This document shows positions 27,649-36,876 of a DNA stretch of 64,000 bases, in pieces (position 1 is the stretch's first letter; every line of letters starts with the position of its first letter). Origin of the DNA: Pseudomonadota bacterium (lineage in GTDB: Bacteria > Pseudomonadota > Alphaproteobacteria > Micavibrionales > Micavibrionaceae); contig JAKQEE010000052.1 of the NCBI GenBank assembly GCA_029558635.1, positions 1 through 64,000 of the forward strand. Reading direction: 5' to 3'. A program made the position numbers and the translations under genes. Below the pieces are notes generated by a model. It saw only the letters and a list, made by a program, of their open reading frames with translations, was not told the origin of the DNA and searched no databases.

Positions 27649-28806
27649 TCAGAGTTTCATTTTTCTGATTTTATTTTTTTCGATGGTCAGAGCCAGCTTT
27701 CCGGTGACAAGTTGTTCGGCATACTTTCCGAAAATATCATGGCGCCAGCCTTGGGTGAGCGCGTGTGGGGCTTCGGGGGATTGAGCATAGTCTTCGAGAT
27801 CGCCGGAGGAGGCAATCAGTCTAGCCGCAACGTTGTGTTCGCTCGCCTGAATGCGGAGCAACATCTTGAGCATTTCCAGCACCGGAGCGAGTTTGGGCGG
27901 GAACGGGTTTTTGGTTTCAAGTTTAGGGCAGTCTTCATCTTTGACATTCAGACCTTTTTCAATGATAGGGAGAAGTGCTTTGCCAAACTTTCCTTTTGCC
28001 ATGTCTGCCGATATGCCGCGGATGCGGGCCAGATCGTTTTCGGTAAGAGGTTTCTGGAAAGCGAGGTCAACCAGCGTTTCGTCTTTTAAAATGCGGGCGC
28101 GGGGGACATCCTTGCGCTGGGCTTCTGTTTCGCGCCATGCGGCGAGTTCACGCAAGACCCCCAGATCGCGCGCTTTGGCTGAGCGGATTTTTAGACGCCG
28201 CCATGTCTCATACGGGTCGATATCATAGAGAGCAGGGTTGGCCAGCGCCGCTGTTTCTTCTTCGACCCAATGGTGGCGTTCCTTGCTTTGCAGATGGTCT
28301 TCGAGATAATCATAAATATCGACGAGATGAATGACGTCATCAAGTGCGTAGGCAATTTGTTTTTTGGTAAGCGGGCGGTGGGACCAGTCGGTGAACTGGC
28401 TCGATTTATCGACTTTGATTTTGCAAATGTCGGTAACCAGCGTTTCATATCCTGCCTGTTCGCCGTAACCGCACACCATCGCCGCGATTTGGGTATCGTA
28501 GAGCGGAGCCGGAACTTTTCCCGAAAGCTGATAGATGATTTCCAAATCCTGACGGGCGGCGTGAAAGACCTTCAGAATTTTTGTGTTATTCATCAGGTCC
28601 CAAACGGGGGAGAGGTCGATCTCTTCTTCTGTCGAGAGGACATCGACGGCCACGGCGTTTTTATCCGGTCCCGACAATTGGATCAGGCAGAGTTTAGCGT
28701 AATAGGTCCGCTCGCGCATGAATTCCGTATCAACAGTGATAAACGGGGCATCGGCCACGGATTTGCAGAATTCTTTCAGGGCGTTATTGGTCGTGATCAG
28801 GGTCAT
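27649..28806 (-). CDS. rnd: Ribonuclease D
   Basis: This 385-residue 3'-5' exoribonuclease acts in tRNA 3' maturation and RNA turnover. The DEDDy motifs are visible: Asp/Glu in FITVDTEFMRE (about 22-32), FHAARQDLEIIY (about 81-92) and the Tyr-Asp motif in YALDDVIHLVDIY. HRDC-type helical regions follow (RAKDLGVLRELAAWRE; then LTENDLARIRGISAD). It is upstream of pgi with a short gap. Confidence 0.95.
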   Translation of the reverse strand: MTLITTNNALKEFCKSVADAPFITVDTEFMRERTYYAKLCLIQLSGPDKNAVAVDVLSTEEEIDLSPVWDLMNNTKILKVFHAARQDLEIIYQLSGKVPAPLYDTQIAAMVCGYGEQAGYETLVTDICKIKVDKSSQFTDWSHRPLTKKQIAYALDDVIHLVDIYDYLEDHLQSKERHHWVEEETAALANPALYDIDPYETWRRLKIRSAKARDLGVLRELAAWRETEAQRKDVPRARILKDETLVDLAFQKPLTENDLARIRGISADMAKGKFGKALLPIIEKGLNVKDEDCPKLETKNPFPPKLAPVLEMLKMLLRIQASEHNVAARLIASSGDLEDYAQSPEAPHALTQGWRHDIFGKYAEQLVTGKLALTIEKNKIRKMKL

Positions 28807-28864
28807 ATCGCTGTTTAGACGATAGAAGCGTCAAAAGGAATAGGGAAATTATTGACATAATCTA

Positions 28865-29062
28865 TCAAACGTCGTTCGATTGCCTAAGAACATTGAATAA
28901 TCGTCTCAGGGTGAGGTATCCCAGTCCGATGGCCAGAGGGGGCAGTGTGCCGTGCCACATGGCTGGACACCATGGGCCGACGTCGAGCCGGTACCAGAGG
29001 GCATAACCGCCCACGGCCAGCAGAAGTGCAACAACGTCTTTAAGTCCGATATCCATATCCAT
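28865..29062 (-). CDS. Small membrane protein
   Basis: This 65-residue protein has two hydrophobic helices (about 8-23 and 38-54) separated by a short loop with a single cysteine (GPWCPAMW), and a positively charged tail (LRRLFNVLR). It is not recognised. It lies in the gap between rnd and aspS and has a plausible AGGAGA-type site upstream of the ATG. Its reality rests on membrane-like composition only. Confidence 0.5.
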   Translation of the reverse strand: MDMDIGLKDVVALLLAVGGYALWYRLDVGPWCPAMWHGTLPPLAIGLGYLTLRRLFNVLRQSNDV

Positions 29063-29205
29063 CCCCTATTATAGGAGAAAGAACGTTAAGATTTGTCCAA
29101 AATGCTTTGTCATAGTCTTTGTGATATGTGGCAAAAAACCATTGGAAATCCCCATTCCAACGGCTATAAAAGCGGCTGAACCTTTAACCGAGAAGTCCTG
29201 ATAAT

Positions 29206-31119
29206 ATGAATAAAAACAAATACCGTTCCCATACTTGCGGCGCGTTGCGCCTGTCTGATGAAGGTCAAATCGTTACCCTGTCGGGGTGGATTGCCCGTAT
29301 GCGTGACCATGGCGGGGTGGTGTTCATTGATTTGCGGGATACTTACGGTGTCACGCAATGTGTGGTGGATCAGGATTCTCCGGTTCTTAAAGAGATCGAA
29401 AACTGGCGCGTTGAGTCGGTTGTAACGCTTGAGGGCAAGGTCAAAAAACGTGCCGACGGGACGGCCAATGCCAAACTCCCGACCGGTGAGATCGAGGTTT
29501 ATATTACCAAGGCAACTCTTCAGTCAGGTGCTGAAGTTGTGCCGTTCCAGATTGCCGAACCTGACCAGACGGGTGAGGATATTCGCCTGAAATACCGCTA
29601 TCTGGATTTGCGCCGCGAGGGAATGCATTCCCGCGTGCGTCTTCGTAACAATATGATTGCCTCTCTCCGTCGCCGGATGTGGGACCAAGGGTTTCAGGAA
29701 TTTAATACACCTCTACTGACAGCGTCTTCGCCTGAGGGCGCGCGGGATTATCTCGTGCCGTCGCGTTTGCATCCAGGAAAATTCTATGCATTGCCGCAGG
29801 CCCCGCAACAATTCAAGCAATTGCTGATGGTGTCGGGTTTTGATCGGTACTTCCAGATTGCGCCGTGTTTCCGCGATGAAGACGGTCGGGCTGATCGTTT
29901 GGCTGAGTTTTATCAGCTCGATATGGAGATGTCGTTTATCGAACAGGGCGATATTTTTCACGTGATGGAACAGGTAATCGGCGGAACGTTCGAGGAATTC
30001 TCGGGCTGGCAGGGCACGAAACACGCGGTGACGCCTGCGCCGTGGCCGCATTTGACATGGGATGAAGCGATGATGAAATACGGGTCGGACAAGCCGGACC
30101 TGCGCAATCCTCTCGTGATTTGTGATGTCACCGAAATCTTCAAGCGTGATGATGTCACGTTTAATGCGTTCAAATCGGTGATTGCGTCGGGCGGTGTGGT
30201 GCGGGCTATTCGTGCGCCGCAAGTGGGGGACAAACCGCGCAGTTTCTTTGATAAGCTTAATGACTGGGCGCGTGGCGAAGGTGCTCCGGGGCTTGGGTAT
30301 ATTACTTTTGATACTAAAGGTATGGCTTTAGAAGTTAGCGAAATAATTTCAGATGGTCGTGTAGTCAATGTTGAAAGTTTCTATTATGAGTATTCTAAAG
30401 AAAAAACGTTCAAAGAAGCGTTTAAAGGCCCGATAGCTAAATTTTTATCGGAAGAAGCTTTATTGGAATTGACAAAAGTTTCTTCCCTTGAGGATGGCGA
30501 CGCAATTTTCTTTGTCTGCGATAAGCCCGCGAAGGCAGCATCCATGGCCGGTAAAGCGCGGACAAAAATCTGCGACGATATGGGTGCGTTGCAAACGGGG
30601 CAATTTAAGTTCTGCTGGATTGTCGATTTCCCGATGTACGAGATGGACGAGAAAACCGGCAAGGTCGATTTCTCGCATAACCCGTTCTCGATGCCGCAAG
30701 GTGGCTTGGATGCGTTGAACGGCTCCGATCCGTTGCAGATTAAGGCATTCCAGTATGATTGCGTGTGTAATGGTTTTGAACTCTGTTCAGGCGGCATTCG
30801 TAACCATCGTCCCGATGTCATGGAAAAGGCTTTTGCGATTGCCGGATATCCACGTGAAGTGCTTGAGAAGAAATTTGGTGGGATGTTGAACGCGTTCCAG
30901 TACGGGGCCCCGCCGCACGGTGGCTGTGCCTTCGGGATCGACCGGATGGTGATGATTTTGGCCAACGAGCCGAACTTGCGCGAGGTTTATGCGTTCGTGA
31001 TGAACGGCGCGTATGAAGACCAGATGATGGGTTCGCCGTCTGAGGCGTCCGAGCAGCAGCTTAAAGATCTTCATCTTAAAATCGACCTCGGCAAACCGAA
31101 AATTCAGGCGGCCAGTTAA
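29206..31119 (+). CDS. aspS: Aspartyl-tRNA synthetase with an extra low-GC segment
   Basis: This 637-residue class II synthetase charges tRNA-Asp. It has an N-terminal OB-fold anticodon-binding domain (about 1-110), motif 2 ([20 protein letters not shown], about 222-241), a GAD insertion domain and motif 3 ([11 protein letters not shown]). It is 35-45 residues longer than usual. The excess lies in the GAD region at about residues 371-407, between GYITFDTKG and [14 protein letters not shown]. That insertion sits in a 180-base tract (about 30301-30480) of about 31% GC by hand count, against about 53% on both sides. The frame is intact and catalytic motifs are unaffected. The segment looks acquired or under a special constraint. 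Confidence 0.96.
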   Translation: MNKNKYRSHTCGALRLSDEGQIVTLSGWIARMRDHGGVVFIDLRDTYGVTQCVVDQDSPVLKEIENWRVESVVTLEGKVKKRADGTANAKLPTGEIEVYITKATLQSGAEVVPFQIAEPDQTGEDIRLKYRYLDLRREGMHSRVRLRNNMIASLRRRMWDQGFQEFNTPLLTASSPEGARDYLVPSRLHPGKFYALPQAPQQFKQLLMVSGFDRYFQIAPCFRDEDGRADRLAEFYQLDMEMSFIEQGDIFHVMEQVIGGTFEEFSGWQGTKHAVTPAPWPHLTWDEAMMKYGSDKPDLRNPLVICDVTEIFKRDDVTFNAFKSVIASGGVVRAIRAPQVGDKPRSFFDKLNDWARGEGAPGLGYITFDTKGMALEVSEIISDGRVVNVESFYYEYSKEKTFKEAFKGPIAKFLSEEALLELTKVSSLEDGDAIFFVCDKPAKAASMAGKARTKICDDMGALQTGQFKFCWIVDFPMYEMDEKTGKVDFSHNPFSMPQGGLDALNGSDPLQIKAFQYDCVCNGFELCSGGIRNHRPDVMEKAFAIAGYPREVLEKKFGGMLNAFQYGAPPHGGCAFGIDRMVMILANEPNLREVYAFVMNGAYEDQMMGSPSEASEQQLKDLHLKIDLGKPKIQAAS

Positions 31120-31121
31120 GC

Positions 31122-31484
31122 ATGAGACATTTTTCCGGCATTTGGGCGCTTTTGCTGCTGGTCTTCGCGATCAGGGCGATGGTGCCTGCCGGATTTATGC
31201 CGGATATGGGGGCGGGGTCAGGGCATCTGATTATGATCTGTTCTGGTGTCGAAATGAAACAGATCGTGGTCGGTGAAGACGGCCAGCCTGTTCAGAAGCA
31301 AGAGGCTCCGTGTCCATATTCTTTTCTGTCTGCCGCGATGAATTCTGTTGATGCGCCGGAGATTGGAACGGTTTGGTACCGCGCCGAATTTTCCGAACCC
31401 GTCTTTTCTGAAAACGATGTTCTTCATGATTTGTATCATGCCGGACAATTTGTTTTGATCCACGCGCCGCCTTTTTTCTCCTGA
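31122..31484 (+). CDS. DUF2946-like protein
   Basis: This 120-residue protein starts two bases after aspS. It has an N-terminal hydrophobic segment (IWALLLLVFAIRAM) followed by VPAGFMP and MICSG, features of DUF2946 proteins. DUF2946 genes often precede TonB-dependent metal receptors, and here a copper-type receptor follows 40 bases later. A role in periplasmic metal handling is inferred from that association; the biochemical function is not known. Histidine and methionine residues near the termini (HLIMICSGVEMKQ; HDLYHAGQ) could bind metal. Confidence 0.75.
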   Translation: MRHFSGIWALLLLVFAIRAMVPAGFMPDMGAGSGHLIMICSGVEMKQIVVGEDGQPVQKQEAPCPYSFLSAAMNSVDAPEIGTVWYRAEFSEPVFSENDVLHDLYHAGQFVLIHAPPFFS

Positions 31485-31524
31485 TATTTTCTTTCTTTGT
31501 CTAAAATATTTTCAGGAGAACTTT

Positions 31525-33582
31525 ATGTCCCGTACTTTTCAAAACGGCCTGTTGGTCGGTTCTGCGTTATTATCTGTTTTGCCTTTGATGGCTTCCGCGC
31601 GTGCGGAAACATCGCTTCCCGAAATCGGGGTCGAGGCACTTTTTACCAATCCGTTTGTTCCATTTTATAGCACTCCTGCGCCGATTGGCGGAGGGGATGG
31701 CGGTCAGTATCTCACATCCGTGACCGGTGTTACCGGTTCGCGGATGGGTGGGCACGGGATCGAACCTGTGATCCATGGCCAGCAACAGACCCAGCTCAAT
31801 GTGTTGAATGACGGGGCTTATATTCACGGGGGATGCCCCAACCGGATGGACCCGCCGACGTCCTATGCGCCGCCGGAGAGTTTCGATTCCATTACAGTGA
31901 TGAAAGGGTATCAGTCGGTCAAATACGGGCCGGGTGGTACGGGTGGTACGGTGTTGTTTGAACGCAAACCGCTTGCTTTCACTGATGATGCGTTCGGAAC
32001 CAAAGCCACTGTCAATGCGGGGATTGAATCGAACGGTCAGGCGCGTGACGCCGGAATTGACGTCGGGGCGGGGAATAAATCCGTCCAGATGCGGGCTTTG
32101 GCATCGCATTTCTCGATGGACAATTATGAGGATGGGCGCGGGCAGGAAGTTCGTTCCGCGGCAACGTCTGAAAGTTTTGCGTTGCTTCCGGTGTGGATGC
32201 CGACGCCCGATACCACCCTTAAGGCAGGTGTCGAGTTGACCCGTATGGATGATGTGCTGTTTGCCGGAGCGGGGATGGATTCGCCTTATTCCAACGGTCT
32301 GACCCAGCGTTTTGCGGTCGATCACCGAATGTATGGTGATGTGGTCAAGGGGCTGTCGTTCAAGGCCTATAAAAGCGATGTCGATCATATCATGGACAAT
32401 TTCACGCTTCGGACCAATACGGGGATGAAGATGAAAACATTGTCCGAGTCGGCGACATTTGGCGGAACTGTTGAAGGGGATCTTGATGTGGCGGGTGTGC
32501 CGTTATCCGTCGGGGTTGATCTTCAGAATAACGACCGTTGGGCCAAACGCTATAGCGGGATGGCTATGGCGACCGATGCCACCACGCCGCAATCCTATAT
32601 GTGGCCGGATGTCCGTATCCGTCAGACGGGTGTGTTTGCCGAGGCCGATCCGACATTGTCGTCCGGTGTGCGGATGCGGGTCGGGGCGCGGTATGACCGC
32701 GTGACTGCCCGTGCCGATGCAGCAGACACAGTTTTTGGTGCGGTCAGTGCCAACACGCTTTACATCAATCATTACGGCATTACGGCAGAAGACGTGACCG
32801 AGAATAATTTCGGCGGCCTGTTGCGGTTGGAATATGATGTTCAGCCCGATGTGACATTGTTTGCTGGGTTGAGCCGTTCGGTGCGTACCGCCGATGCGAC
32901 CGAGCGTTATATGGCATCGAATAGTGGTGTGGCGGCGAGCCGTTGGGTCGGGAATCCAGACCTCTCGCCTGAAAAACACCATCAGATTGATGCGGGTGTG
33001 ACGTTTGGGGCGTCTCAATGGTCGAACACGGTGTCCGGCTATTATGATCGTGTGAGCGATTATATTTTCCGCGATCTGGCGCGTGGACAAGACGGCATTG
33101 TTGCGACATCCGGTGAAACTATCTATCGCAATATCGGTGCGACGTTGATGGGGCTTGAATATGAAACGTCCTATCAACTGACGTCCAATTGGATGCTCGG
33201 TGGAGCTGCAACGTGGACTTACGGCCAGAACCGGACGGACAGCGATGCTCTCTCGCAAATTCCTCCGCTTGAGGGAAAACTCACGGTTGATTACACGCGC
33301 GATATCTGGTCGTTCGGGTCAGCGTGGAATTTTGCGATGAAACAAAACCGTATTGATAGCGATACAGCGCAGCGCGATGTGCAGAAGACACCCGGATACG
33401 GAACGCTTGATCTCTATGCAAAAGCAGACCTTGCGCCGTTTGAAGTGCGTCTGGGGGTCAGCAATCTGTTTGACAAAACTTATGCGCGTCACCTGAACCG
33501 GAGCAACGCCGTTGATCCGACCGAGATTCAGGTGAACGAGCCAGGTCGTTCGGTTGGATTGAGGATCAATGCCCGATTCTAA
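31525..33582 (+). CDS. TonB-dependent copper receptor
   Basis: This 685-residue outer-membrane receptor has a signal peptide (cleaved near ASARA, about residue 27), a plug domain and a 22-strand barrel ending in an aromatic residue (GLRINARF). Hallmarks of the copper-receptor subfamily (OprC/NosA type) are HGGCPNRMDPPTSYAPPESF in the plug and GAGMDSPYS further on. The cysteine in HGGCPNRMDPP and nearby methionines are the expected copper ligands. The gene is preceded by a DUF2946 gene and overlaps a tonB gene by 14 bases, forming a compact copper-acquisition operon after aspS. Confidence 0.93.
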   Translation: MSRTFQNGLLVGSALLSVLPLMASARAETSLPEIGVEALFTNPFVPFYSTPAPIGGGDGGQYLTSVTGVTGSRMGGHGIEPVIHGQQQTQLNVLNDGAYIHGGCPNRMDPPTSYAPPESFDSITVMKGYQSVKYGPGGTGGTVLFERKPLAFTDDAFGTKATVNAGIESNGQARDAGIDVGAGNKSVQMRALASHFSMDNYEDGRGQEVRSAATSESFALLPVWMPTPDTTLKAGVELTRMDDVLFAGAGMDSPYSNGLTQRFAVDHRMYGDVVKGLSFKAYKSDVDHIMDNFTLRTNTGMKMKTLSESATFGGTVEGDLDVAGVPLSVGVDLQNNDRWAKRYSGMAMATDATTPQSYMWPDVRIRQTGVFAEADPTLSSGVRMRVGARYDRVTARADAADTVFGAVSANTLYINHYGITAEDVTENNFGGLLRLEYDVQPDVTLFAGLSRSVRTADATERYMASNSGVAASRWVGNPDLSPEKHHQIDAGVTFGASQWSNTVSGYYDRVSDYIFRDLARGQDGIVATSGETIYRNIGATLMGLEYETSYQLTSNWMLGGAATWTYGQNRTDSDALSQIPPLEGKLTVDYTRDIWSFGSAWNFAMKQNRIDSDTAQRDVQKTPGYGTLDLYAKADLAPFEVRLGVSNLFDKTYARHLNRSNAVDPTEIQVNEPGRSVGLRINARF

Positions 33583-34285
33583 CGATCCGATTTTTAAATC
33601 CAAATGGGACAGGGGGGTGTTTTCTCCCCTGTCCGTTTCCGTTGCCTTGCATGCGATGGCGATTGTAGGGCTTTCCGGTTTTCTGGGGAATTGGGGGGTG
33701 CAAAAAATGATGGCGCAACCCGAACCTGAAATCTGGGTCGAGGTGGTGATGGCCGATGTTCCGGATCAGAAGGAGGAGATCGTTCAGGATGCGCCCCCTG
33801 TTCAGAAGATATTGCCTCCCGTGCCGATGCCGTTACCCGAAGAACGTGACGTGGAGAGTGCTCCCGAGAAAAACCCCTCCGAATATCAGAATGAAAAGGA
33901 GGAGTTGGAGAAACCCGTTTCGCCTGTCCAGCCTCCGGTTTCTGCCCAGGCACAGACCAGGCAGGCCGCAGCGCAATTGCGTGGGGTCGGGGATGCGGAG
34001 TCTTATACCGCTCATATAGTCTCGCGCATCAATGCCCATAAATTTTATCCTTCCCATGCGCGGCAGCGACATGAGGAGGGAGATGTGGTTTTGTCGTTTC
34101 ATGTGTCGCGCAGCGGTGATGTAGGCAATATCCGTATTGTCCAGTCGTCCTTCTCTCACGCATTGGACGGTGCAGCGATTCAGGCGGTCAAAGCGTCCGC
34201 GCCGTTTGACCCTCCGCCGTCTTATCTTCCAGAGAGGCTCCTTCAATTCAATCTCCCCATACGTTACCGGTTGAAGGAGAAGTAG
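33569..34285 (+). CDS. tonB: TonB energy-transducing protein
   Basis: This 238-residue protein has one N-terminal membrane helix (about 22-40: LSVSVALHAMAIVGLSGFLG), a proline/glutamate-rich periplasmic spacer (about 50-130) and a C-terminal TonB domain (about 140-235: YTAHIVSRINAHKFYPSHAR, GDVVLSFHVSRSGDV, LDGAAIQAVKASAPFDPPP). It couples the ExbB/ExbD proton channel to outer-membrane receptors. Overlap with the receptor gene implies dedicated service to that copper receptor. exbB and exbD are not in the window. Its 3' end overlaps the convergent GGDEF gene by 38 bases. Confidence 0.93.
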   Translation: MPDSNDPIFKSKWDRGVFSPLSVSVALHAMAIVGLSGFLGNWGVQKMMAQPEPEIWVEVVMADVPDQKEEIVQDAPPVQKILPPVPMPLPEERDVESAPEKNPSEYQNEKEELEKPVSPVQPPVSAQAQTRQAAAQLRGVGDAESYTAHIVSRINAHKFYPSHARQRHEEGDVVLSFHVSRSGDVGNIRIVQSSFSHALDGAAIQAVKASAPFDPPPSYLPERLLQFNLPIRYRLKEK

Positions 34286-34886
34286 GAGCGGGGCTTTCCC
34301 TTTCCTTTTTTGTCTGTTTTCGTTTCTTCTTTTGTTTTCTCATCAATTCGTCTGCGTGCTTCAGGTTTTCCAACGGTGAAAGTTTTTCATCGTAAGAAAA
34401 TACGCCAATACTTCCCCTGATCGGAATTTCCATGTCCTGAATGGTCAGGGAGAGTTCACCGTCGAGCATCAGTTCCAGACGTTTGACAACCGTCCGGTTG
34501 GCCAGTTCGGGTGTTGTTCCAACCAGAAACAGGACGAATTCATCGCCACCTTTGCGGATGGCGATGTCGTCTTTGCGGATATTTTTGCGGATGGTTTTTC
34601 CCAACAGGCGCAGCGCGTCGTCGCCGACATCATCGCCGAATTTTTTGTTCAGTTGACCGAAATCGTCGAGGTCGATGAAAAGGAGGGCTATCCGTTCTTC
34701 CATAGACGAGTTGCGTCGTTCGGCAATGTGGTGGTGTACATTGTCCAGCATACGGCGGTTGTGGAGTCCGGTCAGATCGTCAGTGACCGCCATGAATTCC
34801 CAGTATCTGGCGTTCTCTCGCGCTTTTAGCAGTTCTGTTTTCAGGGTGTCGATGATCTGCCGGGATTTCGACCATCTTGTCATCAC
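34248..34886 (-). CDS. Diguanylate cyclase (GGDEF), small soluble protein 1
   Basis: This 212-residue protein is almost only a GGDEF domain. A short helical lead is followed by TDDLTGLHNRRML, DLDDFGQLNKKFGDDVGD and the active-site loop RKGGDEFVLF. The product-inhibition site RxxD is present as RKDD, five residues before GGDEF. It should make cyclic-di-GMP from two GTP. There is no sensor domain beyond the helical lead. The C-terminal tail is lysine-rich. It overlaps the convergent tonB by 38 bases. Confidence 0.92.
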   Translation of the reverse strand: MMTRWSKSRQIIDTLKTELLKARENARYWEFMAVTDDLTGLHNRRMLDNVHHHIAERRNSSMEERIALLFIDLDDFGQLNKKFGDDVGDDALRLLGKTIRKNIRKDDIAIRKGGDEFVLFLVGTTPELANRTVVKRLELMLDGELSLTIQDMEIPIRGSIGVFSYDEKLSPLENLKHADELMRKQKKKRKQTKKERESPAPTSPSTGNVWGD

Positions 34887-34979
34887 ACAAAAATCCCAGA
34901 CTTTTCTTTTAGTCTAACACGCGGCGCGTTAGAGGGATGTGAAGAATGGATAAAGTTTATTCCACATTCTTGGAAAAGC

Positions 34980-35771
34980 TTAGGCGGGATTCAAGATGTT
35001 GCCGGTTGGTGCTGCGCATGCTCTGGGGATGTGAATTTTTCCTTCACGATCCTTGTCAATATACATCAGGCGGTCTGCTTCAGATATCAGGGCTTTGGAC
35101 GATTCAATTTTTTTCTCTTTTTCCGTGGTCGATGCCAAACCGAAACTGAATCCACCGAATTTAACAGTCACGGCGCTTCCTGTTTTATCAAATGTTTCAA
35201 CTTCCCAGTCCGGTGCTTCTTTCTGAAGTTGGGTCAATCTGTGTTTGATTATTTTCGGATCAAGTGAGTTGGTGAATACAATACTGAATTCATCTCCACC
35301 AGTTCGTGCCAGAAAGTCACCTGTGCCAATCCGGAAACGGTCTTTCATTTTTTGTGCGAACATACGAAGCAGGTCATCTCCTGCCAAGTGGCCGAGATTG
35401 TCATTAACAGGTTTGAAGTTATCCAGATCGAGCAGGGCGTAATGGATTTCTTCGCTTGTCCGCGCTCTTTGCTGGAACTGGATATCTAACATAACGTCGA
35501 ATGCCGCACGGTTCGGGAGATCGGTCAATGCATCTTTAACCGTCGATTCCACCAGTAGTTTGTTATTTTGTTCTGCGGTTTCCCGTGCTTTGCGCTCTTC
35601 TGCCAAGGCTGTCTGCAATTTTCGAATGGTTTCGTAAGGGTCCTGATAAGGGGAGTTTCCTGTTGTCGAGGTAAAGGTAGGGACAAGGCTGCCTACTCCG
35701 CCCAGACCCAATTGGGACAGGACTCCATAGGATGACTGATTTGGAATTGCCGGTTTTGCCATTGCTCGCAC
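34980..35771 (-). CDS. Diguanylate cyclase (GGDEF), soluble protein 2
   Basis: This 263-residue protein has an N-terminal low-complexity region, a short coiled coil (about 48-72: KLQTALAEERKARETAEQNN) and a GGDEF domain (DALTDLPNRAAF; LDLDNFKPVNDNLGHLAGDD; active loop RTGGDEFSIVF). The RxxD inhibitory site is not conserved: the position reads GTGD. The enzyme may therefore lack the usual feedback. The coiled coil could drive the dimerisation required for catalysis. It is the second of three small GGDEF genes in a row on this strand. Confidence 0.92.
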   Translation of the reverse strand: MRAMAKPAIPNQSSYGVLSQLGLGGVGSLVPTFTSTTGNSPYQDPYETIRKLQTALAEERKARETAEQNNKLLVESTVKDALTDLPNRAAFDVMLDIQFQQRARTSEEIHYALLDLDNFKPVNDNLGHLAGDDLLRMFAQKMKDRFRIGTGDFLARTGGDEFSIVFTNSLDPKIIKHRLTQLQKEAPDWEVETFDKTGSAVTVKFGGFSFGLASTTEKEKKIESSKALISEADRLMYIDKDREGKIHIPRACAAPTGNILNPA

Positions 35772-35873
35772 ACCCGCTCCTATTTTACCGGAGCTGAAAT
35801 TAACTTTTTGGTTATAAAGATTAACGAGATATTAACATAAAAAAGACAGGTGTGCAAACTTTTTGCCCAAAAT

Positions 35874-35964
35874 AAAAAGGGCCCCCGATTGGGTGGAGGG
35901 CCGCAATCGGGGGTAGGGAATCCAGCATTCCGGGGTTGGGTAAGGGATGAGGAAGAATGCTGGG
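35874..35964 (-). ncRNA. Candidate small RNA with two C-rich loops and an intrinsic terminator
   Basis: On the minus strand, two hairpins follow the stop codon of the third GGDEF gene. The first has a 9-bp stem (35963-35955 with 35930-35922) and a 24-base loop rich in CCTC and CCC runs. The second has a 10-bp stem (35913-35904 with 35891-35882) and the loop CGGCCCTCCACC, followed by CCC and five T. Exposed pyrimidine-rich anti-Shine-Dalgarno loops with a terminator resemble the CCUCCUCCC-loop small RNAs (cuckoo/CcsR type) of alphaproteobacteria. It may be processed from the 3' UTR of the upstream gene. Expression is not shown. Confidence 0.5.
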
Positions 35965-35983
35965 CTGGAAACCTTTTTAAAAT

Positions 35984-36619
35984 CTATTGGATGCTGGCGC
36001 ACTCCTTTGCTTGTTTGTTGGCGTACATTGCATGGTCGGCGGCGGCAAAGATTTCCGCGGCTCGGTTATTCTTGCTGTAGGGCTTCATGCCGATGCTGGC
36101 GCTGATCCTTACTTCTTCACCGTCCCAGATCAGGGAGAGGTTGTTGAGCTTCCAGATTAGCGATTGGATGCGGCTGAGCATGGCATCTGCCGCGGTGTCG
36201 GCCATCAGGACGACGAATTCGTCGCCACCCAAACGGGCTGCGGTGTCCATATCGCGGATTTCAAGCGAGAGGACTTGACCGACCAGTTTCAGGCAGGCAT
36301 CTCCCGCCGCGTGGCCGTGTGTGTCATTGATTCCTTTGAAATTGTCCATGTCGATAATGAGCAAAATTCCTCCGGACGAATTGCCGCGACGGACACGGTC
36401 CAGTTCAGCATCGAAGGCCTGTTCAAAACCACGGCGGTTCTTGAGACCCGTCAGCATGTCGGTGGTGGCTGTTTCTTCGAGTTTCGAGATTTGCTTTTTA
36501 AGGGTTCTGATCTGGCGGCGGCTCTGGTCCAGTTCGGACTGGATCTGGCTGAGCAGAGCCATAGCCGTTCCCAGAATGCGGCGGTTATTTTCCTGTGTTT
36601 GGGGCATTACTGTATCCAT
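35984..36619 (-). CDS. Diguanylate cyclase (GGDEF), soluble protein 3
   Basis: This 211-residue protein has an N-terminal coiled coil (about 18-50: ALLSQIQSELDQSRRQIRTL) and a GGDEF domain: TTDMLTGLKNRRGF, IDMDNFKGINDTHGHAAGD and the active loop ARLGGDEFVVLM. The inhibitory site RDMD is in place five residues before GGDEF. It should synthesise cyclic-di-GMP with feedback control. The gene is divergent from eipB across a 257-base region. Its 3' UTR carries the candidate small RNA. Confidence 0.92.
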   Translation of the reverse strand: MDTVMPQTQENNRRILGTAMALLSQIQSELDQSRRQIRTLKKQISKLEETATTDMLTGLKNRRGFEQAFDAELDRVRRGNSSGGILLIIDMDNFKGINDTHGHAAGDACLKLVGQVLSLEIRDMDTAARLGGDEFVVLMADTAADAMLSRIQSLIWKLNNLSLIWDGEEVRISASIGMKPYSKNNRAAEIFAAADHAMYANKQAKECASIQ

Positions 36620-36876
36620 AGACTAAAATTTCCCTCGTCTTTTTGTATGAAAAGGGTATTGCGAAAGCCGTGCCAGATTCGGTTCCGTCTCGTAAGTATT
36701 GGAAAACCGCGTTTTTTCTCTTTTTCAGGTCGAGTTTCCTGTTTGTTTACCCTTCTTTTTAGGGGGTTAAGACTTTTTTTCCTATAAATAGGGTAGAATT
36801 TTCCAGATAACGTGGTTGGGGCGTGCAATGCGGCACCTCTCCTTTTCAGGAGGGTTTCCTTCCTGTAGTATGAGGC

